Shown: one piece after another, positions 28,114 to 36,276 of the stretch
How positions within the stretch are numbered: the first letter of the stretch is position 1
Layout: the number at the start of each line of letters is the position of its first letter
Assembly: GCA_964645775.1 (NCBI GenBank)
Contig: CAZYBU010000014.1
Coordinates: 1 to 64,000, forward strand
Direction of reading: 5' to 3'
From: CAZYBU01 sp964645775
GTDB taxonomy: Bacteria; Spirochaetota; UBA4802; UBA5550
Length of the DNA: 64,000 nucleotides
Notes under the pieces: generated by a model
Databases searched by the model: none
The model's input: only the letters and a program-made list of their open reading frames with translations
Told to the model about the DNA's origin: nothing
Position numbers and translations under genes: made by a program

Positions 28114-28169
28114 TCAGTAGCGGCATTTCTTGTCAAATACACTATTAACGGAAATGGGGTCTGGCCCCC
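28093..28169 (+). repeat. 77-bp repeat element with inverted ends, copy 2
   Basis: The left end GAGGGTCAGACCC (28093-28105) and right end GGGTCTGGCCCCC (28157-28169) are inverted repeats with two mismatches. Same length and orientation as copy 1 (27215-27291). An extra copy of the end sequence, GAGGGCCAGACCC, lies immediately before it at 28078-28090. The promoter of the next gene starts 12 bp beyond it. Confidence 0.75.
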
Positions 28170-28181
28170 CATGGAAACAGG

Positions 28182-28209
28182 TTGATTCATCTTTGGAATT
28201 CTGTACAAT
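28182..28209 (+). promoter_or_regulatory. Sigma-70-type promoter of glycosyltransferase gene
   Basis: TTGATT (28182-28187), a 16-base spacer and TACAAT (28204-28209). Predicted start near 28216, followed by AGGGAGAAG before ATG 28238. Confidence 0.6.
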
Positions 28210-28237
28210 GGCCTGAGAACGATCAAGGGAGAAGAGC

Positions 28238-29329
28238 ATGAAACTGATGATCTTGTGGCACGCGGGGACCATTGATGTCTATTTTGACCGGTATACCGCC
28301 CTCAGACAATATTTTGAACAGATCCATGTTATAGTACCAGGGGGCTGGTGGGAAGTGCAGGATGTGCCGGAGGACCGGGACGGTATCTTCTTTATCAGAA
28401 CATCCACCATCTTTGCTTTCCATCCTCTTGCCATTATTCATAAGCGGTTAAGAAAAATCATCGCCGAGATTGAACCTGATTACCTCTACCTTCATGAAGA
28501 ACCTCACTCCTTGAGCGCCTTCCAGGCCGCCCTTGTCGCCCGGCGGCTTTCCATTCCCTTCTGTGTCGACAGCGCCCTTATCAATATGCGTCTTTTCCTG
28601 AGAGGATGTAATCCCATGGAACAGTTTATCTACCGGAAGGCCGAGCGTATCTATTACCGGAACGAATCGTGTCGGGATATCCTGGTAAAACGGAACTGTC
28701 CGCCGGAGAAGCTTGCCGGTCCCATGCCGAACGGTGTCTCTACCCGGGCCTTCCGTCCACTGGGCCTGGAAGAAAGGGAGAGCTTCCTTAAAAGAAGGGG
28801 CATCGATTCCCTGAAAGGCTTTATCATCGGTTTCGCCGGCCGTATCGTGCCTGAAAAGGGGATCGATCTGCTCCTTGAGCTTGCCGATGAGGATAGCCGT
28901 GTACGGGTCTGTCTCTGCGGGAACCTGGAAGAGGAAAAATACCGGGGACGCATCCTGGATCATCCCCGGGTGGAATGGTTCGGAAGGCTTAACCGTGAAG
29001 AGCTGAACGCTTTCTACAATGTTTGCGAGATAACCGTCCTCCCCAGCCGGCCCACCCGGGGATGGACAGAACAATTTGGCAGGGTCCTCATCGAGTCGAT
29101 CATGGCCGGGACACCCGCCCTGGGGAGCCGCGTAGGCATGATACCCGAAATTATCGGAGAGGAGAACACCTTTGATCCTCATTCATATAGTGAATTTCGT
29201 GAACGCATGTATGAATTCATGGATATCGACAGGAGGGAAAGTGTCCTGGCGGCCCAGAGGACCCATGTTGAGAACACATATACCTGGGAGGTCATCGCCC
29301 GCCGGGTCTACGACGATCTTTCAGGATGA
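28238..29329 (+). CDS. Glycosyltransferase family 4-like
   Basis: 363 residues with a GT-B fold. The C-terminal donor domain contains FIIGFAGRIVPEKGIDLLLEL and the EQFGRVLIESIMAGTP segment with the E-x7-E motif that holds the nucleotide-sugar. The N-terminal acceptor domain starts MKLMILWHAGTIDVYFDR. No membrane helix is seen, so it acts at the cytosolic face. The donor and acceptor sugars are unknown. AGGGAGAAG precedes the ATG. Its 3' end overlaps the convergent GumK-like gene by 9 bases. Confidence 0.9.
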   Translation: MKLMILWHAGTIDVYFDRYTALRQYFEQIHVIVPGGWWEVQDVPEDRDGIFFIRTSTIFAFHPLAIIHKRLRKIIAEIEPDYLYLHEEPHSLSAFQAALVARRLSIPFCVDSALINMRLFLRGCNPMEQFIYRKAERIYYRNESCRDILVKRNCPPEKLAGPMPNGVSTRAFRPLGLEERESFLKRRGIDSLKGFIIGFAGRIVPEKGIDLLLELADEDSRVRVCLCGNLEEEKYRGRILDHPRVEWFGRLNREELNAFYNVCEITVLPSRPTRGWTEQFGRVLIESIMAGTPALGSRVGMIPEIIGEENTFDPHSYSEFRERMYEFMDIDRRESVLAAQRTHVENTYTWEVIARRVYDDLSG

Positions 29330-30442
29330 CAGGGAATACCTCTTTCCATCCTCAACAAGTTTCCGGGCCAGGTCTTCCCAGCTGTTTACCTTTTCCGTCA
29401 CCCGGTTGTGATTAAAAGAGAGGGCGTTTTTCAGGGCGTGATTTATGCTCTCTGGATCTTCGGGTCGGTAGTAGAATACATGGTCACGTTCCATGGGAAT
29501 AAAATCGGGCGCTATGATTGGAAGCCCGGCATGGGTGTATTGCAGTATCTTAAGGCTGTCACTGAAGGCGGCCGCTCCCGGCGTATTCTCCCGGGCGGCA
29601 AGACCGACGTCGGCATGAAGAACGTAAGGCGCCAGTTGTTCAAAGGGAACCTCCCCGTAGAGGTGAAGGTTCTCCCTCTTCTCGAGTCCCGGGTGGTCAC
29701 CGAAAATGTGGAAGTGTTTGTCAGGATGTTTTTCGACAGCATATTCGAGAAATTCCCTGTCAAGATGCACGTTCCCGATGAAGACGTAATTATTCCCGGT
29801 TGCATAGGGGTTGGGATAATCCCTGTCATAAATGGTCTTGTCTATTCCGTGAAGGTGGCGCTCTATGGGAACATTTCCATAAAGATCCCGGAATAATCTT
29901 TCAATGTAGGATGAGGGCACGCTTATCAGGTCAAAGGAACCGGCTATCTCTCTTTCCTTTTTCAGGACGACAGGGTGGGGCCGCTTGATGCGGAGATCAT
30001 CGGAAACCCGGTAGACATATATTGCTCCTGGATTAAATCTTCGGATCCGGTCGAAGAGTAGAAGGCCACTGCTGCTTTCGAAGATGACCAGGTCGAACCG
30101 ATTGCGTAATTCATCTTCTCCGGGCATGGAAAATTTTCCGTAATGTCTGAACAGGAGCCCGCTCAGGAAATTCAGGAGAGAATTATGGGCGTTCATGGGA
30201 TGCCACAGCGTGTACCAGACATAGCTCTTAAGACCCGGTTTCTCCTCGATCCAGCGATTGATCCTGTTCCTGTCCACGGGATTATTTCTGTAATAGCTTT
30301 TAAGGGTCCCGACCGGGCTTTTCCCAACGCTCAGAAAGTAGACTTCCCACTCCATTCGATAAAAAGCCTCGGCAAGCATGTGGAAACCGGCCCTCCGGGT
30401 AGAACGATAGAGATGACTCGATATCAGCAGGACAGATGACAT
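29321..30442 (-). CDS. GumK-like glycosyltransferase (GT70-like, GT-B fold)
   Basis: 373 residues from ATG 30442 (MSSVLLISSHLYRSTRRAG), chosen because GGAGGG lies about 6 bases before it; a frame to 30478 adds only 12 residues. The start resembles GumK-type glucuronosyltransferases, in which an early basic Arg-Arg-Ala/Ser segment follows a Ser-His-(x) turn. The C-terminal half includes NNYVFIGNVHLDREFLEYA, FHIFGDHPG and SDSLKILQYTHAGLPIIAP, a donor-binding domain. It is likely to add a sugar to a lipid-linked intermediate at the inner membrane. It converges on the GT4 gene and is divergent from dodecin. Confidence 0.8.
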   Translation of the reverse strand: MSSVLLISSHLYRSTRRAGFHMLAEAFYRMEWEVYFLSVGKSPVGTLKSYYRNNPVDRNRINRWIEEKPGLKSYVWYTLWHPMNAHNSLLNFLSGLLFRHYGKFSMPGEDELRNRFDLVIFESSSGLLLFDRIRRFNPGAIYVYRVSDDLRIKRPHPVVLKKEREIAGSFDLISVPSSYIERLFRDLYGNVPIERHLHGIDKTIYDRDYPNPYATGNNYVFIGNVHLDREFLEYAVEKHPDKHFHIFGDHPGLEKRENLHLYGEVPFEQLAPYVLHADVGLAARENTPGAAAFSDSLKILQYTHAGLPIIAPDFIPMERDHVFYYRPEDPESINHALKNALSFNHNRVTEKVNSWEDLARKLVEDGKRYSLSS

Positions 30443-30526
30443 TTTAACCCTCCGAATAGAAAAAGAAAACGGGTACAAAGATCATCTGATTCCTGGAGTG
30501 TCCAGCGGATTAATTGAAATGAAAAA

Positions 30527-30555
30527 TTGACAGAATCCTGTTAATGTCGTACTAT
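30527..30555 (+). promoter_or_regulatory. Sigma-70-type promoter of dodecin gene
   Basis: TTGACA (30527-30532), a 17-base spacer and TACTAT (30550-30555). The leader is about 35 bases and contains AGGAGGAGAG before ATG 30597. Confidence 0.75.
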
Positions 30556-30596
30556 GGAAGTATGCTTTGGTTAATCTATTAACACAGGAGGAGAGT

Positions 30597-30800
30597 ATGG
30601 GTAGTGCGTACAAGGTAATAGACGTAATCGGGACCAGTGAAAAATCCTGGGAAGATGCTTCAAAGACAGCCGTGGATACCGCCGCAAAATCGGTTAAAGA
30701 TCTCAGGATCGCGGAGGTAGAAAAGCTCGACATGAAGTTTGAAGATAATGTCCTTCTTTACAGGGCAAGGTTAAAGCTGTCGTTTAAGTATCAGGATTAA
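30597..30800 (+). CDS. Dodecin, flavin-binding small protein
   Basis: 67 residues from ATG 30597, preceded by CAGGAGGAGAGT; the longer frame to 30567 is less likely. The sequence AYKVIDVIGTSEKSWEDASK, AVDTAAKSVKDLRIAEVEKL and YRARLKLSFKYQD matches dodecin, which forms a hollow dodecamer that stores or buffers riboflavin, FMN or related flavins. It has its own strong promoter. murB follows 76 bp later and may be read through. Confidence 0.95.
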   Translation: MGSAYKVIDVIGTSEKSWEDASKTAVDTAAKSVKDLRIAEVEKLDMKFEDNVLLYRARLKLSFKYQD

Positions 30801-30876
30801 GATCATCCGGAGATAGTCATTGACAGAAACCGTCTCCACTCTCTCCTGTTCTCCAATCCATGGAGAGAGAAGCGTA

Positions 30877-31797
30877 ATGAATAAAGAAGAGAGAGTGGGG
30901 GCGCTTGCCTCCGGGATGACTCACCTGGGGCGCGTGCTTCTGGATGAGTCGATGGCGGAGTATACTACGTTTAGAACCGGAGGACCGGCAGATCTACTGG
31001 TGGAGCCGGACAGTCGGGATCACGCCCTGGAGGCCTTTCGACTCGGCAACATCTCGGGTCTGCCCCTTACCCTGATCGGCCGGGGTTCCAACCTTCTGGT
31101 AGGCGATCTCGGTATTCGGGGTATTGTGCTTCGAATCGGTGATCGCTGGAGTGAGCAGCTCCGGGAAGAGGAGGGCCTTCTGTATGCTCCCGCTTCTTTT
31201 CGGAAGGAGGACTTCATCGAACAGGCCCTGGAACTGGGGTATGGAGACGTAGAGTTCATGGCCGGCATACCCGGTAATATCGGCGGAGGAATAATCATGA
31301 ACGCCGGGACCTATATGGGTACCTTTGCCGATGTTCTTGAGGCGGTTGATGTCGTTCTTCCCGGTGAAAAGCCTGCTCGCCGGAACATCGAGAAGGACCA
31401 GGTGACCTACCGCAGCATGGGGCTTCCGGAAGGGGCGCTCGTTCTGGGAGGATGGTTCAGACTTCCCCGGATAGAAGACCCGGAGCGGATACGCCGGGTT
31501 ATTGACGAGGTCCTGGAGGACCGTAAGAAAAAGCATCCACTGGAGTATCCCTCGGCCGGTTCCATTTTTAAAAATCCGCCGGGACATTCTTCCTGGAAAC
31601 TGGTTAATGATGCCGGACTCAAGGGTTTCCGCGTGGGTGGAGCCATGGTTTCGGAACTGCATACCAATTTTATCATAAACGCCGGGGGAGCCACTTCCGA
31701 TGATATCCGGCGGTGTATAGAGACCGTGCAGGAACGGGTATTCAGTACCTTCGGGGTGTCTCTGACAACCGAGGTCAGGATGTTGGGGGAATTTTAA
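30877..31797 (+). CDS. murB: UDP-N-acetylenolpyruvoylglucosamine reductase
   Basis: Makes UDP-MurNAc, the second committed step of peptidoglycan synthesis, using FAD and NADPH in the cytosol. 306 residues from ATG 30877, where GGAGAG lies about 10 bases upstream; a frame to 30820 adds 19 unlikely residues. FAD sites: TTFRTGGPADLLVEP and IGRGSNLLVGD. Catalytic region: FMAGIPGNIGGGIIMNAG, YRSMG, SAGSIFKNPPG and the C-terminal TTEVRMLGEF. The SAGSIFKN and YRS features suggest the type II (Bacillus-like) form. The exonuclease gene follows 4 bp later. Confidence 0.95.
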   Translation: MNKEERVGALASGMTHLGRVLLDESMAEYTTFRTGGPADLLVEPDSRDHALEAFRLGNISGLPLTLIGRGSNLLVGDLGIRGIVLRIGDRWSEQLREEEGLLYAPASFRKEDFIEQALELGYGDVEFMAGIPGNIGGGIIMNAGTYMGTFADVLEAVDVVLPGEKPARRNIEKDQVTYRSMGLPEGALVLGGWFRLPRIEDPERIRRVIDEVLEDRKKKHPLEYPSAGSIFKNPPGHSSWKLVNDAGLKGFRVGGAMVSELHTNFIINAGGATSDDIRRCIETVQERVFSTFGVSLTTEVRMLGEF

Positions 31798-31801
31798 TAT
31801 C

Positions 31802-32632
31802 ATGGGTTTACCCGATCCTGCTACCCCGCTTAATGAGATCGACTTTTGCGTACTTGACCTGGAAACAACGGGACTTTCTCCCCTGATATCCGCGATTGTG
31901 GAAGTGGGGGCTATCCGTTTCAGGATGAATGGAGAGGAAAAAGAGGTCTTTCATTCCCTGGTGGACCCGGGGCGTCCCATCCCGCCCGACATCATATCCA
32001 TTCACGGTATTAATGACGCCATGGTGAACGGCGCCCCATCTTTCAAAGATATCTCCAAAGAACTTGAGCTCTTTCTCGATAAAACGGTCCCTGTTATTCA
32101 TAATCCCATCTTTGACCTGGCCTTTCTCGAGGCGGCGGGATGTACCGGTCATGTGGCCCTGGACACGCTCCGCCTCGCCCGGCGTTTTCTTCCCGGAAGA
32201 CCCGGTTACCGTCTGAACCAGCTTGCCGGCAGTTCGGGAAAGGACCTGCGGTTTCACAGGGCTCTCGATGACGCTCGGGCATGTAAGGGAATCTTCATGG
32301 AGATTATCAGCGCTGCCGGTATCGATTCCTCAGGGAGCCTGGAGGGTTTTTTAAGAATTATGGGTAAACCTGTGCGATCGACTCTCAGGAAGCGGAACAG
32401 AGGAAAATGGCTGTCAAAGGGTGGAGAGGAGGGTATCCTGGTGATCCGATATCGGGATGTACGGGGGCTGGAAACGGAACGGGCCATTCGACCCCTGGAG
32501 AGGTACAGCCGGGGAAAAAAGCGGTATCTGCGTGCATACTGTTACCTTCGGGAAGAGGAACGTCTGTTTTCAGAGGATAATATTCTTGAGAGTCGGAAGG
32601 ATGAGCGGATCAGTGGCAAAAAAGAGTTTTAA
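31802..32632 (+). CDS. DEDDh 3'-5' exonuclease with WYL-like C-terminal tail
   Basis: 276 residues. Residues 10-175 form a DnaQ-like exonuclease: Exo I FCVLDLETTGLSP (D-x-E), Exo II HNPIFDLAFLEA, Exo III HRALDDARACKGI with the His of the DEDDh class. Residues 205-265 (LVIRYRDVRGLETERAIRPL, RYLRAYCYLREEERLF) resemble the second half of a WYL domain, which binds ligands or nucleic acids in many regulators. This combination suggests a repair or RNA/DNA-processing nuclease rather than the polymerase epsilon subunit. It starts 4 bp after murB, and its end overlaps the convergent ArsR gene by 23 bases. Confidence 0.85.
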   Translation: MGLPDPATPLNEIDFCVLDLETTGLSPLISAIVEVGAIRFRMNGEEKEVFHSLVDPGRPIPPDIISIHGINDAMVNGAPSFKDISKELELFLDKTVPVIHNPIFDLAFLEAAGCTGHVALDTLRLARRFLPGRPGYRLNQLAGSSGKDLRFHRALDDARACKGIFMEIISAAGIDSSGSLEGFLRIMGKPVRSTLRKRNRGKWLSKGGEEGILVIRYRDVRGLETERAIRPLERYSRGKKRYLRAYCYLREEERLFSEDNILESRKDERISGKKEF

Positions 32633-32897
32633 TGGTCTTCATGAGGGTCAGGATGGTGTCGTCTTTCAAGGTATAATACATGTAATTGGCTTCCTTTCTG
32701 CGATTGATAATTCCCGCCTTGCGGAGCACAGTCAGGTGCTGGGATATGTTGGAAATGGTTGAACCGAACTGTTTCTCAATTTCGCCTACATTCTTTTCTC
32801 CATCCATCAGGAAGCAGAGTATCTTCATTCTGATAGGATGGGCCATCGATTTGAGAAGCTCGGATGCAATTTCAACCTGATCGTTATCGAACATCAT
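32610..32897 (-). CDS. ArsR/SmtB-family winged-helix regulator
   Basis: 95 residues. The winged helix is clear: LLKSMAHPIRMKILCFLMDG, VGEIEKQFGSTISNISQHLT (recognition helix) and LRKAGIINRRKEANYMYYTL. The only two Cys are in CFL and the C-terminal LFCH, and there is no ELCVCDL-type metal-binding Cys pair, so metal sensing is doubtful; redox or another signal is possible. It dimerises and represses DNA near its own start. Its own promoter is at 32932-32962. It may also act on nearby genes, but no target is evident. Confidence 0.9.
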   Translation of the reverse strand: MMFDNDQVEIASELLKSMAHPIRMKILCFLMDGEKNVGEIEKQFGSTISNISQHLTVLRKAGIINRRKEANYMYYTLKDDTILTLMKTIKTLFCH

Positions 32898-32931
32898 GAC
32901 GCTACCTGTTTAAGTATTTTATTATGTAAAT

Positions 32932-32962
32932 GATATATGAGAGAGCAGGGCGCTTTTGTCAA
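32932..32962 (-). promoter_or_regulatory. Promoter of the ArsR-family gene
   Basis: On the minus strand TTGACA (32962-32957) is followed 17-19 bases later by CATATATC, giving a usable -10. The AT-rich leader (ATTTACATAATAAAATAC) could hold an autoregulatory site. Confidence 0.5.
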
Positions 32963-32977
32963 ATGAATTTTACGATT

Positions 32978-33307
32978 TCAGGCACTTTTGCGACGGCTTA
33001 CCACCCGGATATCCGGGGAAAAGTACTCCATAAGATTGAGGAGCACAAGGAGCCGTTCAACCGTGTAGGAGAGGTGCAGATGCAGCTGCCCCCCCTCTGT
33101 CCGAAGTGTGTGGCGGGCATGGATAAGAAACCCGATAAAGGATGAATGAATGTTATGTGTCTGGCTCAGATCAAAAACCATGTTTCGATTGCCGCTGATG
33201 GAATGGAAGGTCTCCGCATATTCCGATACCGCATCGAAGCTGATACTTTCGGGAAAAACCCAGGTTGAGTCTATTATCGGTTCCTGTTTTGTACCCATGG
33301 CGTCCAT
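32978..33307 (-). CDS. STAS-domain protein (anti-anti-sigma-like)
   Basis: 109 residues from ATG 33307 (MDAMGTKQ), or 106 from 33298; the frame extends to 33418 but those codons look non-coding. The STAS core is NMVFDLSQTHNIHSSFIGFL, with a Ser at the usual phospho-acceptor place, then GGQLHLHLSYTVERLLVLLNL. Such proteins are switched by an anti-sigma kinase and SpoIIE phosphatases, and two of the latter are encoded in this window. No ribosome-binding site is obvious. Its 5' end is divergent from the decarboxylase gene. Confidence 0.8.
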   Translation of the reverse strand: MDAMGTKQEPIIDSTWVFPESISFDAVSEYAETFHSISGNRNMVFDLSQTHNIHSSFIGFLIHARHTLRTEGGQLHLHLSYTVERLLVLLNLMEYFSPDIRVVSRRKSA

Positions 33308-33447
33308 CCGTTGACTTGATTGTTTCGGGTTCTCTGTTATTATCGGACGAAACTGTGAAAGGTTAACCAAATTAATGGCGGATCTCCAGCAATAAAACTT
33401 CTTGCAATATGGCCTCACAGATCGATGATGTTACCGGAAGGATTTGT

Positions 33448-35172
33448 ATGAATCTACGACATGAAAGTGACAGGCCGGATTTCCGCCGGGCGGACATCGA
33501 CCAGGTCCGCAAGCTCTTTATTATGCCCGATTCTCCGGATAAGTTCCTTGAGTTCGGGTACGAGCTTCTCGATCTCATCCACAGCTTCTTTCAGGAGAAG
33601 GAAGGAATTCACAGTTCCATTTCCCTTCCCGAGCTCGGTAAACTCTTCTCTGACGCGGAGTTTCCGCGGGAGCCCCGGCTTCTTTCTGACGTTCTACAGG
33701 AGATAAAGAACCGTATTATCGCCCATTCCGTCAAGGTCGGCAATCCCTATTATATAGGTCACATGACCAGCGCCATCCCTTATTTCATGATCCTTCTGGA
33801 GATGATCATTGCCGCCCTTAACCAGAACCAGGTGAAGATAGAGTCAGCCAAGGCGTCGACTTATGTTGAGAGAGAGCTGATCGCCTGGATGCACCGTTTC
33901 GTCTATAACCGAAAAAAACGATTCTACGAGACAACCATCCAGAACCGGGATGTTTCACTCGGTAACGTCACCATGGACGGAACGATGGCAAACATGACGG
34001 CCCTCCTTGTCGCTCGCAACAAGGCCTTCCCGGCCAGGGGCACTTTTCCCGGTGTTCGAAGGGCCGGTGTGGCAGAGGCCCTCCGCCATTACGGGTACCA
34101 TCGGGCCGTGATAATTGTTTCCAGGAGAGGACATTATTCCATTGATAAGGTGGCCCGGGTCATCGGTATCGGCGATACCAATGTTCTTCGGATACCGGTT
34201 GATGAAAACAATCGCATGGATATCAATGAACTGAAGCGGGTATGCGAAAACATCGAGTTAGAAAACAGGGAGGGTCAGACCCGTACATTGATTATGGCTA
34301 TCGTGGGGATCGCGGGAACCACTGAGACAGGGAATATCGACAACCTGAAAGAGATCGGGCGAATCGCCAAACAGCACAGGACTTATTTTCACGTGGACGC
34401 CGCCTGGGGCGGGGGACTGATGCTGGTGGATGAGTATCGATATCTTTTCAATGGTATTCAACAGGCGGATTCCGTTACGGTCGACGCTCACAAGCTCCTT
34501 TACTGTCCGGTCTCCATGGGGATGGTCCTTTTTCGAAACGAAAAGGACCTCCAGAATATGAGGCACTACTCCAATTATATCATTCGCCCCGACTCGGTCG
34601 ACCTGGGGCGTTTCACCCTGGAAGGTTCACGTTCTTTTGCGTCCCTGAAACCGTGGGCCAGCCTGAAGATTATGGGGCAGAAGGGATTCAAACTTCTCTT
34701 TGACCACGCCTTCCAGGTGACATCCAGTCTCAGAGGCCTCGTGGAGGCTCATCGCAACTTCGAGGCCATGAACCAGCCGGAGCTTTTTATCTTTAATTAC
34801 AGGTTTGTCCCTGAAAAGACCGGCCAGAAGCTGAAGTCTCTGATGGTCGCGGCGGGTGACATCAATCGTCCGAGAAAGACCATTGACACGCGGATGATGG
34901 AGGCCCGTTCGCGGATATACCGTATCAACGAGGTCCTGAATGATCTGAACGTGGAGCTTCATAAGGCCCTGCGCGAGGAGGATACCAGCTTTGTTTCAAG
35001 GACCACTCTTGATTCTCCGAAATACAGGTATCAGGATATCGTAATACTACGGTCCGTTTGCATTAATCCCCTTACGGATAGTGAGATCCTCAGAGAAATA
35101 ATAGACTCTCAAAATCGACTTGGAATGAAGATATATCGTGCGGAATTCAGCGGTTTGCTTGATCGTCTGTAG
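33448..35172 (+). CDS. panP: PLP-dependent decarboxylase, PanP-like (aspartate 1-decarboxylase) group II
   Basis: 574 residues from ATG 33448, chosen because GGAAGGA lies about 5 bases before it; ATG 33409 would add 13 residues. The PLP lysine is in TVDAHKLLYCPVSMG and the PLP-facing Asp in FHVDAAWGGG. The segment NPYYIGHMTSAIPYFMILL and KIESAKASTYVERELIAWMH closely resemble the PanP-type family, which makes beta-alanine for coenzyme A in organisms lacking PanD. Glutamate, tyrosine or cysteine-sulfinate decarboxylase are alternatives; the substrate cannot be read from sequence. The following gene overlaps its end by 35 bases. Confidence 0.85.
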   Translation: MNLRHESDRPDFRRADIDQVRKLFIMPDSPDKFLEFGYELLDLIHSFFQEKEGIHSSISLPELGKLFSDAEFPREPRLLSDVLQEIKNRIIAHSVKVGNPYYIGHMTSAIPYFMILLEMIIAALNQNQVKIESAKASTYVERELIAWMHRFVYNRKKRFYETTIQNRDVSLGNVTMDGTMANMTALLVARNKAFPARGTFPGVRRAGVAEALRHYGYHRAVIIVSRRGHYSIDKVARVIGIGDTNVLRIPVDENNRMDINELKRVCENIELENREGQTRTLIMAIVGIAGTTETGNIDNLKEIGRIAKQHRTYFHVDAAWGGGLMLVDEYRYLFNGIQQADSVTVDAHKLLYCPVSMGMVLFRNEKDLQNMRHYSNYIIRPDSVDLGRFTLEGSRSFASLKPWASLKIMGQKGFKLLFDHAFQVTSSLRGLVEAHRNFEAMNQPELFIFNYRFVPEKTGQKLKSLMVAAGDINRPRKTIDTRMMEARSRIYRINEVLNDLNVELHKALREEDTSFVSRTTLDSPKYRYQDIVILRSVCINPLTDSEILREIIDSQNRLGMKIYRAEFSGLLDRL

Positions 35173-36163
35173 TTTACTCTTCTTTCCGGCCCAGAAGGCC
35201 TTTCCGGAGAAGGGGGGAGACCTGTGGCTCAAGGATGGAAGGATCTACCGGTGCCGGGGCGGGAAAGAGGTTTTGCCGGTTTCCGGGATACTCGCTTTTC
35301 ACAACAGGGGAGATTCCATTTTCTACATCCGAAAGGAGGGGGCCGGGGGAGCCCTTATAGCCGGTTTCGCTCCTTCCTCGTCTTCCAGGCCGTTAGAGAA
35401 AAGGCTTCCCCTTGACGGTAAGGATTACCGGGTCCTCTCCCTCCAGGGCTGGGAGCACCTTCTCTATTTTTTGGCCCGCAGGAAGGGTGAAGAATTCCCT
35501 TTTTTATACAGGGTAAACCTGAACGAGAGGACTATCCGGGGGCTCCGCAGGGTGGTCGACTTTCGACTATCCGGGGCCCAGCCGGTCATGATACGTCCCG
35601 GGGATAAGGAGAGGGGCTATCTCCTGGTTCTGGGACGAAAGAAGGTCCCTCTTCAGGGGGAAGCCGCTCCCGGCATAGAAGAGATAAGGGAAAACATGTT
35701 CTGTGTTGTCCGCTCGGATGATACCCGGGAACTTGTCGATCTGGCAACGATGACAAGTCTCGCCCAGTACGCGCCCGGCGTCACCTTTGCCATGCCGGAA
35801 GACTATAATCTGGTGGTGGAAGTCAGGTCCCCTCCGCGCGAGGAGGATTACCGTTCGGGCCGGGCAGAGCTTCCCGTCTACTACCGGCTGTTTGTTGACG
35901 GAAAGGAATCAGGAAGGACAGAGACGGGTCCCGCTTCGACAACCAGGAGCGCGCGAATTATGCTTACCGCCGGAAGGTATTACCGTCTCCGTCTGGAGAG
36001 ATGGGAACTCAATTCAGCGAGGGAGAGATATGTCCGTTCCAACAATATCAATCAGCCCTCGGCTATTCGCCTCTATCTGCCCCATAACCGGATTATCGAG
36101 TATGAAGTCCTTGAGGGGAAAGGTGGATATTCCCACCATACCCGCCCCCTGGTAGCGCGTTAA
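35138..36163 (+). CDS. Secreted protein of unknown function
   Basis: 341 residues with an N-terminal signal peptide (SAVCLIVCSLLFFPAQKAF; likely cleavage near residue 23), so exported to periplasm or surface. I do not recognise the family. The start is GTG 35138, nested in the last 35 bases of the decarboxylase gene. The mature part is beta-rich and basic, with repeats of Gly-Arg-x-Tyr/Leu. A tail segment YYRLRLERWELNSARERY is followed by a stop just before the heat-shock promoter. Coupling to the decarboxylase is implied by overlap, not by function. Confidence 0.75.
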   Translation: MRNSAVCLIVCSLLFFPAQKAFPEKGGDLWLKDGRIYRCRGGKEVLPVSGILAFHNRGDSIFYIRKEGAGGALIAGFAPSSSSRPLEKRLPLDGKDYRVLSLQGWEHLLYFLARRKGEEFPFLYRVNLNERTIRGLRRVVDFRLSGAQPVMIRPGDKERGYLLVLGRKKVPLQGEAAPGIEEIRENMFCVVRSDDTRELVDLATMTSLAQYAPGVTFAMPEDYNLVVEVRSPPREEDYRSGRAELPVYYRLFVDGKESGRTETGPASTTRSARIMLTAGRYYRLRLERWELNSARERYVRSNNINQPSAIRLYLPHNRIIEYEVLEGKGGYSHHTRPLVAR

Positions 36164-36190
36164 AAAATCGATATTTTTTTCATCCTGCTA

Positions 36191-36219
36191 TTGACGATTT
36201 CCCTTTTCCTGTGTATTTT
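36191..36219 (+). promoter_or_regulatory. Heat-shock operon promoter
   Basis: TTGACG (36191-36196), a 17-base spacer and TATTTT (36214-36219). Predicted start about 36226, upstream of the CIRCE operator. Confidence 0.7.
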
Positions 36220-36234
36220 TAATCTGTAACGTTG

Positions 36235-36261
36235 TTAGCACTCACCTCTATCGAGTGCTAA
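36235..36261 (+). promoter_or_regulatory. CIRCE operator (HrcA binding site)
   Basis: Exact consensus TTAGCACTC, 9-base spacer, GAGTGCTAA. It overlaps the 5' leader of the Hsp20 operon and ends 15 bases before the first start codon, so HrcA bound there should block transcription in unstressed cells. Confidence 0.95.
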
Positions 36262-36276
36262 CAAGAGGAGGTTTCC

